A stretch of DNA of 64,000 bases from Cellulomonas sp. (GTDB taxonomy: Bacteria; Actinomycetota; Actinomycetes; Actinomycetales; Cellulomonadaceae). The stretch is from positions 55,806 through 119,805 of the forward strand of contig NZ_JAGIBD010000011.1 of NCBI RefSeq assembly GCF_017744555.1, read 5' to 3'. The translations under genes and the position numbers were made by a program. Numbering within the stretch: position 1 is the stretch's first letter; each line of letters starts with the position of its first letter. The notes under the pieces are model-generated. The model was not told the DNA's origin and did not search any database. It worked only from the letters and a program-made list of their open reading frames with translations. Of the stretch, positions 27,426-35,126 are shown one piece after another.

Positions 27426-27629
27426 GTGAACACCGACGCCACCCCCGACAACATCGAGCCGGTCAAGGACCTGCTCGACGCGCACGTGCCGCTGACGCTC
27501 CTGGTGGACCTCCTCACGGACGCCGCCCCGCCGTCGGCCGAGATCCTCGAGTCCGAGGGCCTGCCCGACACGGCCTGGTGGGACCAGGACGCCCCCAAGA
27601 CGGGGACGACCGCCGAGCCCGAGGCGTGA
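27426..27629 (+). CDS. Hypothetical acidic protein (67 residues)
   Basis: GTG start after a strong AAGGAGG site (27411-27417). The product is acidic, with an amphipathic helix (PVKDLLDAHVPLTLLVDLLTDA) and a conserved-looking LPDTAWWDQD end. Similar small proteins sit beside GroES-like genes in Cellulomonadaceae, by recollection. Function is unknown. Confidence 0.6.
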   Translation: MNTDATPDNIEPVKDLLDAHVPLTLLVDLLTDAAPPSAEILESEGLPDTAWWDQDAPKTGTTAEPEA

Positions 27630-27695
27630 CGGTCGTCACTGCGACCCGTTCCGGTTCGCTTGCACCGCCTCGAGCCTGCTAACGTTCTCAACCGC

Positions 27696-27768
<73 letters not shown>

Positions 27769-27778
27769 CAGGAGAAGG

Positions 27779-27808
27779 CCCCCGACCAGCGGAAACGCCG
27801 GTCGGGGG
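27779..27808 (+). terminator. Terminator after tRNA-Lys
   Basis: Perfect 9-bp arms 27779-27787 and 27800-27808, then GTCTTCGTCG. The rest of the gap to 27956 shows no gene or clear signal. Confidence 0.7.
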
Positions 27809-27956
27809 TCTTCGTCGTACGCGGCGCCGACCTCGCTGCCTTGAATGCGTCGAGACGACCACGAAGACGACGGCGGGCAAGGTGCCATCGGACGAGAGAC
27901 GGTGGCCACCTAGATGACCGGCCTCCGACGTCCGCCGAAGCCGCGCGGGTCAGGCG

Positions 27957-28139
27957 TCAGCGGCGCCGATTCCGCTGCACCGAGATTCCGACCCAGCTGC
28001 CGAGTCCCGCCATCACGGCGGCGGCGACCGCCGTCAGCGCGGCCTCCTGTGCGTCTCGCCGAGCCGCCCACGACATCGCCGTGACGCACCCGACGAACAG
28101 GATCGCGATCCCCACAGCCCTTCGCACGTCCGGCTTCAT
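27957..28139 (-). CDS. Small two-span membrane protein (60 residues), possible partner of upstream secreted protein
   Basis: The product has two hydrophobic segments (about residues 8-25 and 35-53) with a charged RRDAQEA turn between them and a basic QRNRRR end. It begins 5 nt after the stop of the secreted protein gene, so the two are probably cotranscribed. The ribosome site is weak. Size and pairing recall immunity proteins of bacteriocin-like loci, but there is no direct evidence. Confidence 0.5.
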   Translation of the reverse strand: MKPDVRRAVGIAILFVGCVTAMSWAARRDAQEAALTAVAAAVMAGLGSWVGISVQRNRRR

Positions 28140-28144
28140 GGCCG

Positions 28145-29074
28145 TCACTTTACGCATCCGAAGACCGCACCCCCGATCGGGAAGGTGTAGGGAGCCACCA
28201 TGCGGAGGCGTGGCTTCGAACCCGTGCAGACGGAGCCCCGGTCGACGAGCCACTGAAGGCCTGCGGCGAGGAGAGCCGCCGCGGGTACGCAGACGGGAGC
28301 CGCCACCGCGCAGATCGCCGTGCCCAGGCCGGTGATGCCGCCCGCGAGCAGGATGCGCTGCTCGGCCTGACTGAGCGTGACGACGAAGTTCGCCCAGTTC
28401 AGGTCGACGTGCGGGTCCGCCACGACTGGGTAGGCGACATCAGCTCCCTTGTGCTCGACGACCTGGACCAGTCCATCGGCGTTTGCCTCGTAGTGCGTCG
28501 GCACCGCCTTGCCCTCTGCATCCTTCGCCCACGGAGGTGCGATGGTCGCCAGCTCGACCACTGCGCCCTCGGCAACCGGCACCGTCAGGGTTGCGGAGCC
28601 GTCCGCGTTGATGACCGGCAGTACGCCCTCGGCGAGGCTGTAGGTGTAGGACGACGCTGCACCCGGATCAGCCAGGACCGTGAGGACTCGCGCGCCTGTG
28701 GCAGTCGCTTGGACTGCCACGTCGACCGACGCGCCGTCGTAGACCGCCGTGCCGTCGTCCGCAACGCGAACGGAATCCGCCGCCACATCGGGCAGCCCGA
28801 AGACCATCGACGCACCCTTGATGCTGCTCAGCGAGATCGCACCTGAAGGAGACTCGGGGACAGCCACGCTGACCCGCCCTCGCGCTGTGATCCGGCCGTC
28901 TCCGCCTCGTGAGAAGGCCTTGAGGGAGGCCCTCGGCGCGACTCGCTCGATCTGGCCAGCGACGCGGTCCGGCGTGGACGGGACCGCGTTGGCGCTCGTG
29001 CTGACCCCGATGCTCAGTGCCAGAGTGGCTGCGACGAGGGCGGTTGAACGGGCCATGCGAATGACTGGTCGCAT
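28145..29074 (-). CDS. Secreted protein with Cys-containing hydrophobic C-terminal domain, function unknown
   Basis: A 309-residue precursor: signal peptide (MARSTALVAATLALSIGVSTSANA), a beta-rich middle of about 180 residues, the landmark YPVVADPHVD, then a C-terminal region of about 80 residues. That last region has a Gly/Ala-rich hydrophobic helix and four cysteines (two in the helix, one in GSVCTG, one in the final CVK). The ATG follows AGGAAGGTGAG. Proteins with a YPVVADP junction and such a tail recur in actinobacteria without a known role. Codon use is visibly less GC-biased than neighbours, suggesting transfer. Confidence 0.7.
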   Translation of the reverse strand: MRPVIRMARSTALVAATLALSIGVSTSANAVPSTPDRVAGQIERVAPRASLKAFSRGGDGRITARGRVSVAVPESPSGAISLSSIKGASMVFGLPDVAADSVRVADDGTAVYDGASVDVAVQATATGARVLTVLADPGAASSYTYSLAEGVLPVINADGSATLTVPVAEGAVVELATIAPPWAKDAEGKAVPTHYEANADGLVQVVEHKGADVAYPVVADPHVDLNWANFVVTLSQAEQRILLAGGITGLGTAICAVAAPVCVPAAALLAAGLQWLVDRGSVCTGSKPRLRMVAPYTFPIGGAVFGCVK

Positions 29075-29349
29075 GTACTCACCTTCCTGCTCGGAATGTC
29101 GTCACCAAGGTGACGCCGCTCGATGACGAGCGGCTCGACGGAAACTAGCCAAGGGTGCGCAACGGGCATGCCGTCGCCTGTGCGTCCTGTGGACAGGCTG
29201 GGTCACTTCGGCGCTGTTGTCGGCTCGTGCGCGGCCGCGTCACACGGTCTCGGTCGGCTCGGCCTGCGGATGTCCGCACGCGCGGCCAGCATGGGAGGCA
29301 CCGCCCGCGACGTCCCCGGGGCGGCCCTCGGCACGGACGGAGCCCCGCG

Positions 29350-30786
29350 ATGGCGCAGCAGGTGCAGGAGTTCGACGTGGTCGTCGTCGGCGGCGGTGCG
29401 GTCGGCGAGAACGCCGCCGACCGGGCCGGGCGGACGGGTCTGAGCGTCGCGGTCGTCGAGCACGCGCTGGTCGGCGGCGAGTGCTCGTACTGGGCGTGCA
29501 TGCCGTCGAAGGCGCTGCTGCGGCCCGGCACGGCGCTCGCGGCGGCCCGTGCGGTGCCCGGCGCGGCGGCCGCGGTGACGGGGACGGTCGACGTGGGGGC
29601 GGCGTTCGCGCGGCGCGACGAGGTGACGCACCACTGGGACGACGGCTCGCAGGTCGGCTGGCTCGACGGCGTCGGCATCACGCTGCTGCGCGGGAGCGCG
29701 CGGTTCACGGGCCCGCGGGCGCTCACGGTGGTCCACGACGGGGGCACGACGGACGTGGTCGCGCGGCACGCCGTGGTGCTGGCGACCGGGTCCGAGCCGG
29801 TGGTCCCGCCGGTCCTCGCGGACGTGCGCCCGTGGAGCAGCCGCGACGCGACGTCCGCGCAGCAGGTGCCCGCACGCCTCGCGATCCTCGGCGGCGGCGT
29901 GGTCGGCGTCGAGATGGCGACGGCGTTCGCGGACTTCGGCAGCGAGGTGACGCTGCTGGTCCGCGGCGACCGGCTGCTGGCTGGTGCGGAGCCGTTCGCG
30001 GGCGAGCTCGTGGCGGACGCCCTGCGGGCGGCGGGCGTCGACGTGCGGTTCGGCACCGAGGTGAAGGCCGCGACCCGCGACGGCGACGGCGTGCACCTCG
30101 ACCTGGGCACCGGCGGACGGCTCGACGTGACCGAGGTGCTCGCCGCGACAGGGCGGCGCCCGCGGACGTCGGACGTGGGGCTCGAGACGATCGGCCTCAC
30201 GCCCGGCAAGCCCACCGAGGTCGACGACGCGCTGTGCGTCACGGGCGTGCAGGACGGCTGGCTGTTCGCGGTGGGAGACGTCTCCGGGCGGACCGCGACG
30301 ACTCACCAGGGCAAGTACGACGCCCGCGTTGCGGGGGACGTGGTCGCGCACCGGTTCGGACCGGACGGGGACGCGGACGCCGAGCGGGACGCGGCACCGT
30401 GGAGCCGGTTCCGCGCCTCCGCCGACAAGGCGGCCGTGCCGCAGGTCGTGTTCTCGCGGCCCGAGGTCGCGTGGGTCGGCCGGACCGAGGCGGCTGCCCG
30501 CGACGCGGGGATCGACGTGCAGGTGCTCGACTACAAGCTCGAGGACATCGCCGGCGCGACGGTCCTGTCGCCCGAGTACGAGGGTCGGGGGCGGCTGGTC
30601 GTCGACCGGGCGCGGGGTGTCGTCGTCGGTGCGACGTTCGCTGGGCCGGACGTGGCCGAGCTGCTGCACGCCGCGACGGTCGCGGTGGTCGGTGAGGTGC
30701 CGCTCGACCGGCTGTGGCACGCGGTGCCGTCGTACCCGACGCTCAGCGAGGTGTGGCTGCGGTTCCTGGAGGCCGCGGGGCTGTGA
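29350..30786 (+). CDS. Pyridine nucleotide-disulfide oxidoreductase (FAD)
   Basis: A 478-residue class I flavin disulfide reductase. FAD-binding VVVGGGAVGENAADRAG, redox-active Cys pair in GGECSYWACMPSKAL, NAD(P)-binding ILGGGVVGVEMATAF, second FAD site LFAVGDVSGRTATTHQGKYDA, and a C-terminal dimer domain with AVPSYPTLSEVW (His in LWHAVPSYPT). It resembles dihydrolipoyl dehydrogenase/mercuric reductase but is not next to 2-oxo acid dehydrogenase genes; the substrate is uncertain. The convergent neighbour is narK. Upstream 29075-29349 shows no further gene. Confidence 0.87.
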   Translation: MAQQVQEFDVVVVGGGAVGENAADRAGRTGLSVAVVEHALVGGECSYWACMPSKALLRPGTALAAARAVPGAAAAVTGTVDVGAAFARRDEVTHHWDDGSQVGWLDGVGITLLRGSARFTGPRALTVVHDGGTTDVVARHAVVLATGSEPVVPPVLADVRPWSSRDATSAQQVPARLAILGGGVVGVEMATAFADFGSEVTLLVRGDRLLAGAEPFAGELVADALRAAGVDVRFGTEVKAATRDGDGVHLDLGTGGRLDVTEVLAATGRRPRTSDVGLETIGLTPGKPTEVDDALCVTGVQDGWLFAVGDVSGRTATTHQGKYDARVAGDVVAHRFGPDGDADAERDAAPWSRFRASADKAAVPQVVFSRPEVAWVGRTEAAARDAGIDVQVLDYKLEDIAGATVLSPEYEGRGRLVVDRARGVVVGATFAGPDVAELLHAATVAVVGEVPLDRLWHAVPSYPTLSEVWLRFLEAAGL

Positions 30787-30790
30787 CGGC

Positions 30791-32008
30791 TCAGGTCGCA
30801 GCGGCCGCGGGCGTCTCCTTGCGCAGCCTGAACAGCACGTAGAAGAACGCCGCCAGGGCCGTCGCGCACAGCAGGAGCAGGCCGATCGTGTAGCTGTGCG
30901 TCGCCTCGTCGTACGTCGCGCCCATCACGAGCGGCGGGAAGAACCCGCCGAGCCCGCCCGCGGCGCCGACCACGCCTGCGACGGCACCGACCCGCTCGGC
31001 GGGCGTCCGCAGCGCCACCCACGCGAACACGCCGCCGGTGCCGAGGCCGAGAAAGAAGGCCATGAGCACGAACTCGGTTCCGGCAGGGATCTCGGGCGCC
31101 GGCTTGGCCGCCACGAGGACGGCGAGCGCGGCGACGGCACCGAGCGACGTGAGGACGATCGGCTTCGGGTGCCAGCGGTCGGACAGGATGCCGCCGATCG
31201 GCCGCGCGACGACGGCCGCGATCGCGAACCCGGCGGTCCGGGTGCCGGCGCCGGCCAGGTCGAACCCGTAGACGTCCTTGAGGTAGGTCGGCAGGTACGT
31301 CGAGAACGCGACGAAGCCGCCGAACGTCACGGCGTACAGGAACGACATCTGCCACGTGACCGGGAGCCGGAGCGCCGCCGCGAGCTTGGGCAGCACGGAC
31401 TCGGTGCTGCGCCTCCATGCCGCCGCGTCGCGCATGACGAGCAGCACGACGACGCCGGTGACGGCGAGCGCGGCCGCCACGACGAGGTGCGCCGTCGTGT
31501 AGCCCCAGCGCTCGACGAACCGCGGCGTGAAGAACGACGAGAGCGCGGTGCCGCCCATGCCGACGCCGAACACGCCCGTCGCGAAGCCCCGACGGGTCGG
31601 CTCGAACCACGCGTTGACGAACGGGATGCCGGCCGCGAACGTCGTGCCCGCGATGCCGAGCAGGAACCCGAACACCAGCAGCAGCGGGTACGACCCCTGG
31701 TTCCCCGCCCACGTGACGAGCAGCACGGGCACGATGCTCGCCAGGCTGAGGGTGCCGAGCATGAGCCGGCCGCCGTAGCGGTCGGTCAGCGCGCCCACAG
31801 GGATGCGGCCGACGGCCCCGACGAGCACCGGGATCGCGACGAGCAGCGACTTCTGCGTCGACGTGAGGCCGAGGTCCTCGGCGTACCGGGTGCCGAGCGG
31901 GCCGATGAGGTTCCACGCCCAGAACGTGATCGCGAACGTCCACGTGGCCAGGACCAGGTTCGTCGTGCGGCTGCTGGTCCTCGTGCTGGTGGCGGCGGTC
32001 TCGGCCAA
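30791..32008 (-). CDS. narK: Nitrate/nitrite transporter (MFS, NarK type)
   Basis: A 405-residue protein with about 12 membrane segments. NarK-type features are WAWNLIGPLGTRYAEDLGLTSTQKSLLVAIPVLVGAVGRIPVGALTDRYGGR near the N-terminus and the Gly-rich GVFGVGMGGTALSSFFTP nitrate signature. The start appears to be a TTG preceded by GGAGGG 4 nt upstream. Last gene of narGHJI-narK, 15 nt after narI. Likely imports nitrate and/or exports nitrite during anaerobic respiration. Confidence 0.9.
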   Translation of the reverse strand: MAETAATSTRTSSRTTNLVLATWTFAITFWAWNLIGPLGTRYAEDLGLTSTQKSLLVAIPVLVGAVGRIPVGALTDRYGGRLMLGTLSLASIVPVLLVTWAGNQGSYPLLLVFGFLLGIAGTTFAAGIPFVNAWFEPTRRGFATGVFGVGMGGTALSSFFTPRFVERWGYTTAHLVVAAALAVTGVVVLLVMRDAAAWRRSTESVLPKLAAALRLPVTWQMSFLYAVTFGGFVAFSTYLPTYLKDVYGFDLAGAGTRTAGFAIAAVVARPIGGILSDRWHPKPIVLTSLGAVAALAVLVAAKPAPEIPAGTEFVLMAFFLGLGTGGVFAWVALRTPAERVGAVAGVVGAAGGLGGFFPPLVMGATYDEATHSYTIGLLLLCATALAAFFYVLFRLRKETPAAAAT

Positions 32009-32023
32009 CGTGCCCTCCGGTGC

Positions 32024-32767
32024 TCAGCGGTCCCTGTCCCGCGTCCCCACGGGGTCCCAGCCCCGGCGAGGCGCGCTCGCCCCGGGGGTGGGCCGCGCGT
32101 CGCGGCTGCGGTAGACGATGTACGGGCGGAACAGGTAGTGCAGCGGCGCCGTGAACGCGTGCACGAGCCGCGTGAACGGGAAGATCGCGATGAGTGCGAG
32201 CCCGGTGAGCGTGTGGATCTGGAACGTGAGCGGCGCCTCGGCCATCGACTCGACGTCGGGCTGCAGCAGGAAGATCGACCGGAACCACGGCGACACCGTC
32301 GCGCGGTAGTTGCCCTCGTGACCGGCGTTCGCGCCGGCGATCGTCGCCCACAGGCCCAGCACGATCGCACCGACCAGCACCACGTACATGAGCTTGTCGT
32401 TCTTCGTCGTCGCCATGAACACCGGGCCGGTCCGCCGTCGCCGGTAGACGAGGATCGCGATGCCGACGAGCGTGCAGAACCCCGCGATGCCCCCGACCGA
32501 CAGTGCGACCGCGTGGTACTGCTCCTGCGTGATGCCGACGGCCTCGGTCCACGACATCGGGATGACCAGGCCGCCGATGTGCCCGACGATGACGAACACG
32601 AGCCCGAAGTGGAACAGCGGGCTGCCGATCCGCAGCAGCCGGGACTCGTAGAGCTGCGACGAGCGGGTGGTCCAGCCGAACTGGTCGTACCGGTAGCGCC
32701 AGACGGTCCCGCCGACGAGCGTGACGATCGCGAGGTAGGGGAGCACGCCCCACAGCACGACGCTCAT
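32024..32767 (-). CDS. narI: Respiratory nitrate reductase, gamma subunit (cytochrome b)
   Basis: A 247-residue membrane protein with five hydrophobic segments, conserved histidines at FHFGLVFVIVGHIGGL and near FQIHTLTGLALIAIFPFTRLVHAF (two b-haem pairs), and the RYRYDQFGWTTRSSQLYE N-terminus. It passes electrons from menaquinol to NarH. Overlaps narJ by 4 nt. Confidence 0.95.
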   Translation of the reverse strand: MSVVLWGVLPYLAIVTLVGGTVWRYRYDQFGWTTRSSQLYESRLLRIGSPLFHFGLVFVIVGHIGGLVIPMSWTEAVGITQEQYHAVALSVGGIAGFCTLVGIAILVYRRRRTGPVFMATTKNDKLMYVVLVGAIVLGLWATIAGANAGHEGNYRATVSPWFRSIFLLQPDVESMAEAPLTFQIHTLTGLALIAIFPFTRLVHAFTAPLHYLFRPYIVYRSRDARPTPGASAPRRGWDPVGTRDRDR

Positions 32768-33420
32768 CGGTGCTCTCCCGGTCCGCTCGCCAGCGGCAGC
32801 AGGCGGGGTTCGGCCGAGTCGAGCCCCACGTCCTCGCGGGGCGGCCCGGCGGCCGCCATGCGGTGCACGGCGGCCCGGTCGGTCGGCGACTCGCCGGGCA
32901 GGGTCGCGCACACGTCGTCGAGCACGCCCGCGTACGTCGAGCCGGCCTCGTGCAGCGCGAGCCGCACGAGCTCGAGGCTGGCCCGGTACTCCTGCAGCAG
33001 CACGGGCCCGTCGACGGGGTCCGCGACGGCCGCGTACTCGAGCACGAGCGGCAGGTGGTCGGGCAGCTCGCCGTGCGTGTCGACGAGGAAGCCGCTCGCG
33101 CGGTACCGCTCCTTGAACCGGCCCAGCACCTCGCCGCGACGTCGGGTGTCGCCGTCGGTCCAGTACGACAGGTACAGCGGCTGCCGGTGCGACAGGTCGA
33201 ACAGGTCGACGTACTCGCGCTGCAGGTCCGCGAGCGGGACCGTGCCGGCGTGGTCGAGGAACGTGCGCAGGCCGCCGCGCGACGTCGCTGCCGGGAGCTC
33301 GTCGACCGCGTCCCGCAGCAGCGGCAGCCGCTCCGCGAACGCGCGGTCCGGGTACGACAGGCACCACGACGCGACCTGGTGGACGACCCGGGCGCCGGAC
33401 CGGGTCCGCGGGGCCCTCAC
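32764..33420 (-). CDS. narJ: Nitrate reductase assembly chaperone
   Basis: A 218-residue TorD/NarJ-family chaperone needed to load molybdenum cofactor into NarG and attach the complex to NarI. QREYVDLFDLSHRQPLYLSYWTDGDTRRRGEVL is the typical core. GTG start overlaps narH stop; the stop overlaps the narI start. An open frame extends upstream inside narH but is not the gene. Confidence 0.93.
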   Translation of the reverse strand: MRAPRTRSGARVVHQVASWCLSYPDRAFAERLPLLRDAVDELPAATSRGGLRTFLDHAGTVPLADLQREYVDLFDLSHRQPLYLSYWTDGDTRRRGEVLGRFKERYRASGFLVDTHGELPDHLPLVLEYAAVADPVDGPVLLQEYRASLELVRLALHEAGSTYAGVLDDVCATLPGESPTDRAAVHRMAAAGPPREDVGLDSAEPRLLPLASGPGEHR

Positions 33421-35123
33421 GGTGCCACCTCGTCCGGACGCTGCGGTTCGGGCGCCGTGTGCTCCGGCACCTGGTGCGCGGGGAACAGTCCCGGCGGCGT
33501 CCCGACGCCGTCCCAGTTGAGGAGGTTGACCCGTCCGCGCATGTCCTCGCTCGGGGCGATGCCCTCGGACGTCTGCCGCTGCTTGAGCGCGTGGAACGTC
33601 TCCACGGCCACCGGCACGGGCCGTCCGGACGCCTCGCCGAACGCCGCCGACTCGTACATGCCCGGCCCCTCGTCGTAGTCGAGCGAGCAGCCGAGCTCCT
33701 CGAGCTCGTGACCGCGCTCCTCGTGGGCCGCGGGGATGACGTACCGGTCGGCGTACTTCGCGATCGCGAGCAGCCGGTACATCGCGTACATCGTCGTGGC
33801 CGTCATGCCGACGGACCGGGGGACCGCCTCGTCCGACGTCCCGTCGAGCGTGATGCCCCGCAGGTACGCGCGCATGGCCGCCAGCCGCCGCAGCACGCCC
33901 GTGACGACGTCGGTGTCGCCCGCGGTGAACAGCGACGCCAGGTACTCGACGGGAATGCGCAGCGCCTCGATGGCCCCGAACAGGTTGCCGTGGTCCTCGG
34001 CGTCGTGCCCCTGCTCGCGCAGCAGGTCGACGACGGGCGACAGCGGCGGGACGTACCAGACCATCGGCATCGTCCGGTACTCGGGGTGCAGGGGGAGCGC
34101 GACCCGGTACGTCTTGGCCAGCGCGTAGACGGGCGACCGGACGGCCGCGTCGAGCCAGTCCTGCGGGATGCCCTGCTCGCGCGCCGCGGCGACGACCGTG
34201 GGGTCGCTCGGGTCGAGCATGAGGTCGAGCTGCGCCTCGTAGAGCGCACGCTCGTCCTTGACCGACGCGGCGGCGGTGACCCGGTCCGCGTCGTACAGCA
34301 CCAGCCCGATGTACCGCAGCCGCCCGACGCACGTCTCCGAGCACACCGTCGGCAGCCCCACCTCGATGCGGGGGTAGCAGAACGTGCACTTCTCGGCCTT
34401 GCCGGTCTTGTGGTTGAAGTAGATCTTCTTGTAAGGGCAGCCCGTGACGCACTGCCGCCAGCCCCGGCAGCGGTCCTGGTCGACGAGCACGATGCCGTCC
34501 TCGGCGCGCTTGTAGATCGCTCCCGACGGGCACGACGCCATGCACGACGGGTTGAGGCAGTGCTCGCAGATCCTCGGCAGGTACATCATGAACGTGCGCT
34601 CGAACTCGAAGCGGATCCGGTCCTCCGACTCCTGGCGCACCTTCTCGACCATCGGGTCGAGGTGCCCGACCTCGGTGACGCCGCCGAGGTCGTCGTCCCA
34701 GTTCGCCGACCAGCGGATCTTCGTGTCCTCGCCCGTGATGAGGCTCTTCGGCCGGGCCACCGGGAAGTCGTCGCCGAGCGGGGCGTCGACGAGCGTCTCG
34801 TAGTCGTACGTCCACGGCTCGTAGTAGTCCTCGAGCTTGGGCTGCACCGGGCTCGCGAAGATCGTCAGGAGCTTCTTGACGCGCCCGCCCGCCTTGAGGG
34901 CCAGCCGGCCGCGCTTGTTGAGCGTCCAGCCGCCGCGCCACTGCTCCTGGTCCTCGTACCGCCGGGGGTAGCCCTGGCCGGGCCGCGTCTCGACGTTGTT
35001 GAACCACACGTACTCGACGCCGGCGCGGTTCGTCCACGCCTGCTTGCACGTCACCGAGCACGTGTGGCACCCGATGCACTTGTCGAGGTTCATCACCATC
35101 GCCATCTGGGCCATGACACGCAT
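33417..35123 (-). CDS. narH: Respiratory nitrate reductase, beta subunit (Fe-S)
   Basis: A 568-residue electron-transfer subunit. Four cysteine groups are complete: CIGCHTCSVTCKQAW, CEHCLNPSCMASCP, CRGWRQCVTGCP, and CTFCYPRIE followed by CSETCVG. The Trp in CRGWRQC marks the single [3Fe-4S] cluster. Starts 3 nt after narG. Confidence 0.96.
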   Translation of the reverse strand: MRVMAQMAMVMNLDKCIGCHTCSVTCKQAWTNRAGVEYVWFNNVETRPGQGYPRRYEDQEQWRGGWTLNKRGRLALKAGGRVKKLLTIFASPVQPKLEDYYEPWTYDYETLVDAPLGDDFPVARPKSLITGEDTKIRWSANWDDDLGGVTEVGHLDPMVEKVRQESEDRIRFEFERTFMMYLPRICEHCLNPSCMASCPSGAIYKRAEDGIVLVDQDRCRGWRQCVTGCPYKKIYFNHKTGKAEKCTFCYPRIEVGLPTVCSETCVGRLRYIGLVLYDADRVTAAASVKDERALYEAQLDLMLDPSDPTVVAAAREQGIPQDWLDAAVRSPVYALAKTYRVALPLHPEYRTMPMVWYVPPLSPVVDLLREQGHDAEDHGNLFGAIEALRIPVEYLASLFTAGDTDVVTGVLRRLAAMRAYLRGITLDGTSDEAVPRSVGMTATTMYAMYRLLAIAKYADRYVIPAAHEERGHELEELGCSLDYDEGPGMYESAAFGEASGRPVPVAVETFHALKQRQTSEGIAPSEDMRGRVNLLNWDGVGTPPGLFPAHQVPEHTAPEPQRPDEVAP

Positions 35124-35126
35124 CGG

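Noticed and set aside
29123..29349. A short plus-strand frame before the flavin oxidoreductase
   Set aside because: It runs out of frame into the oxidoreductase gene, has no ribosome site and no recognisable content.
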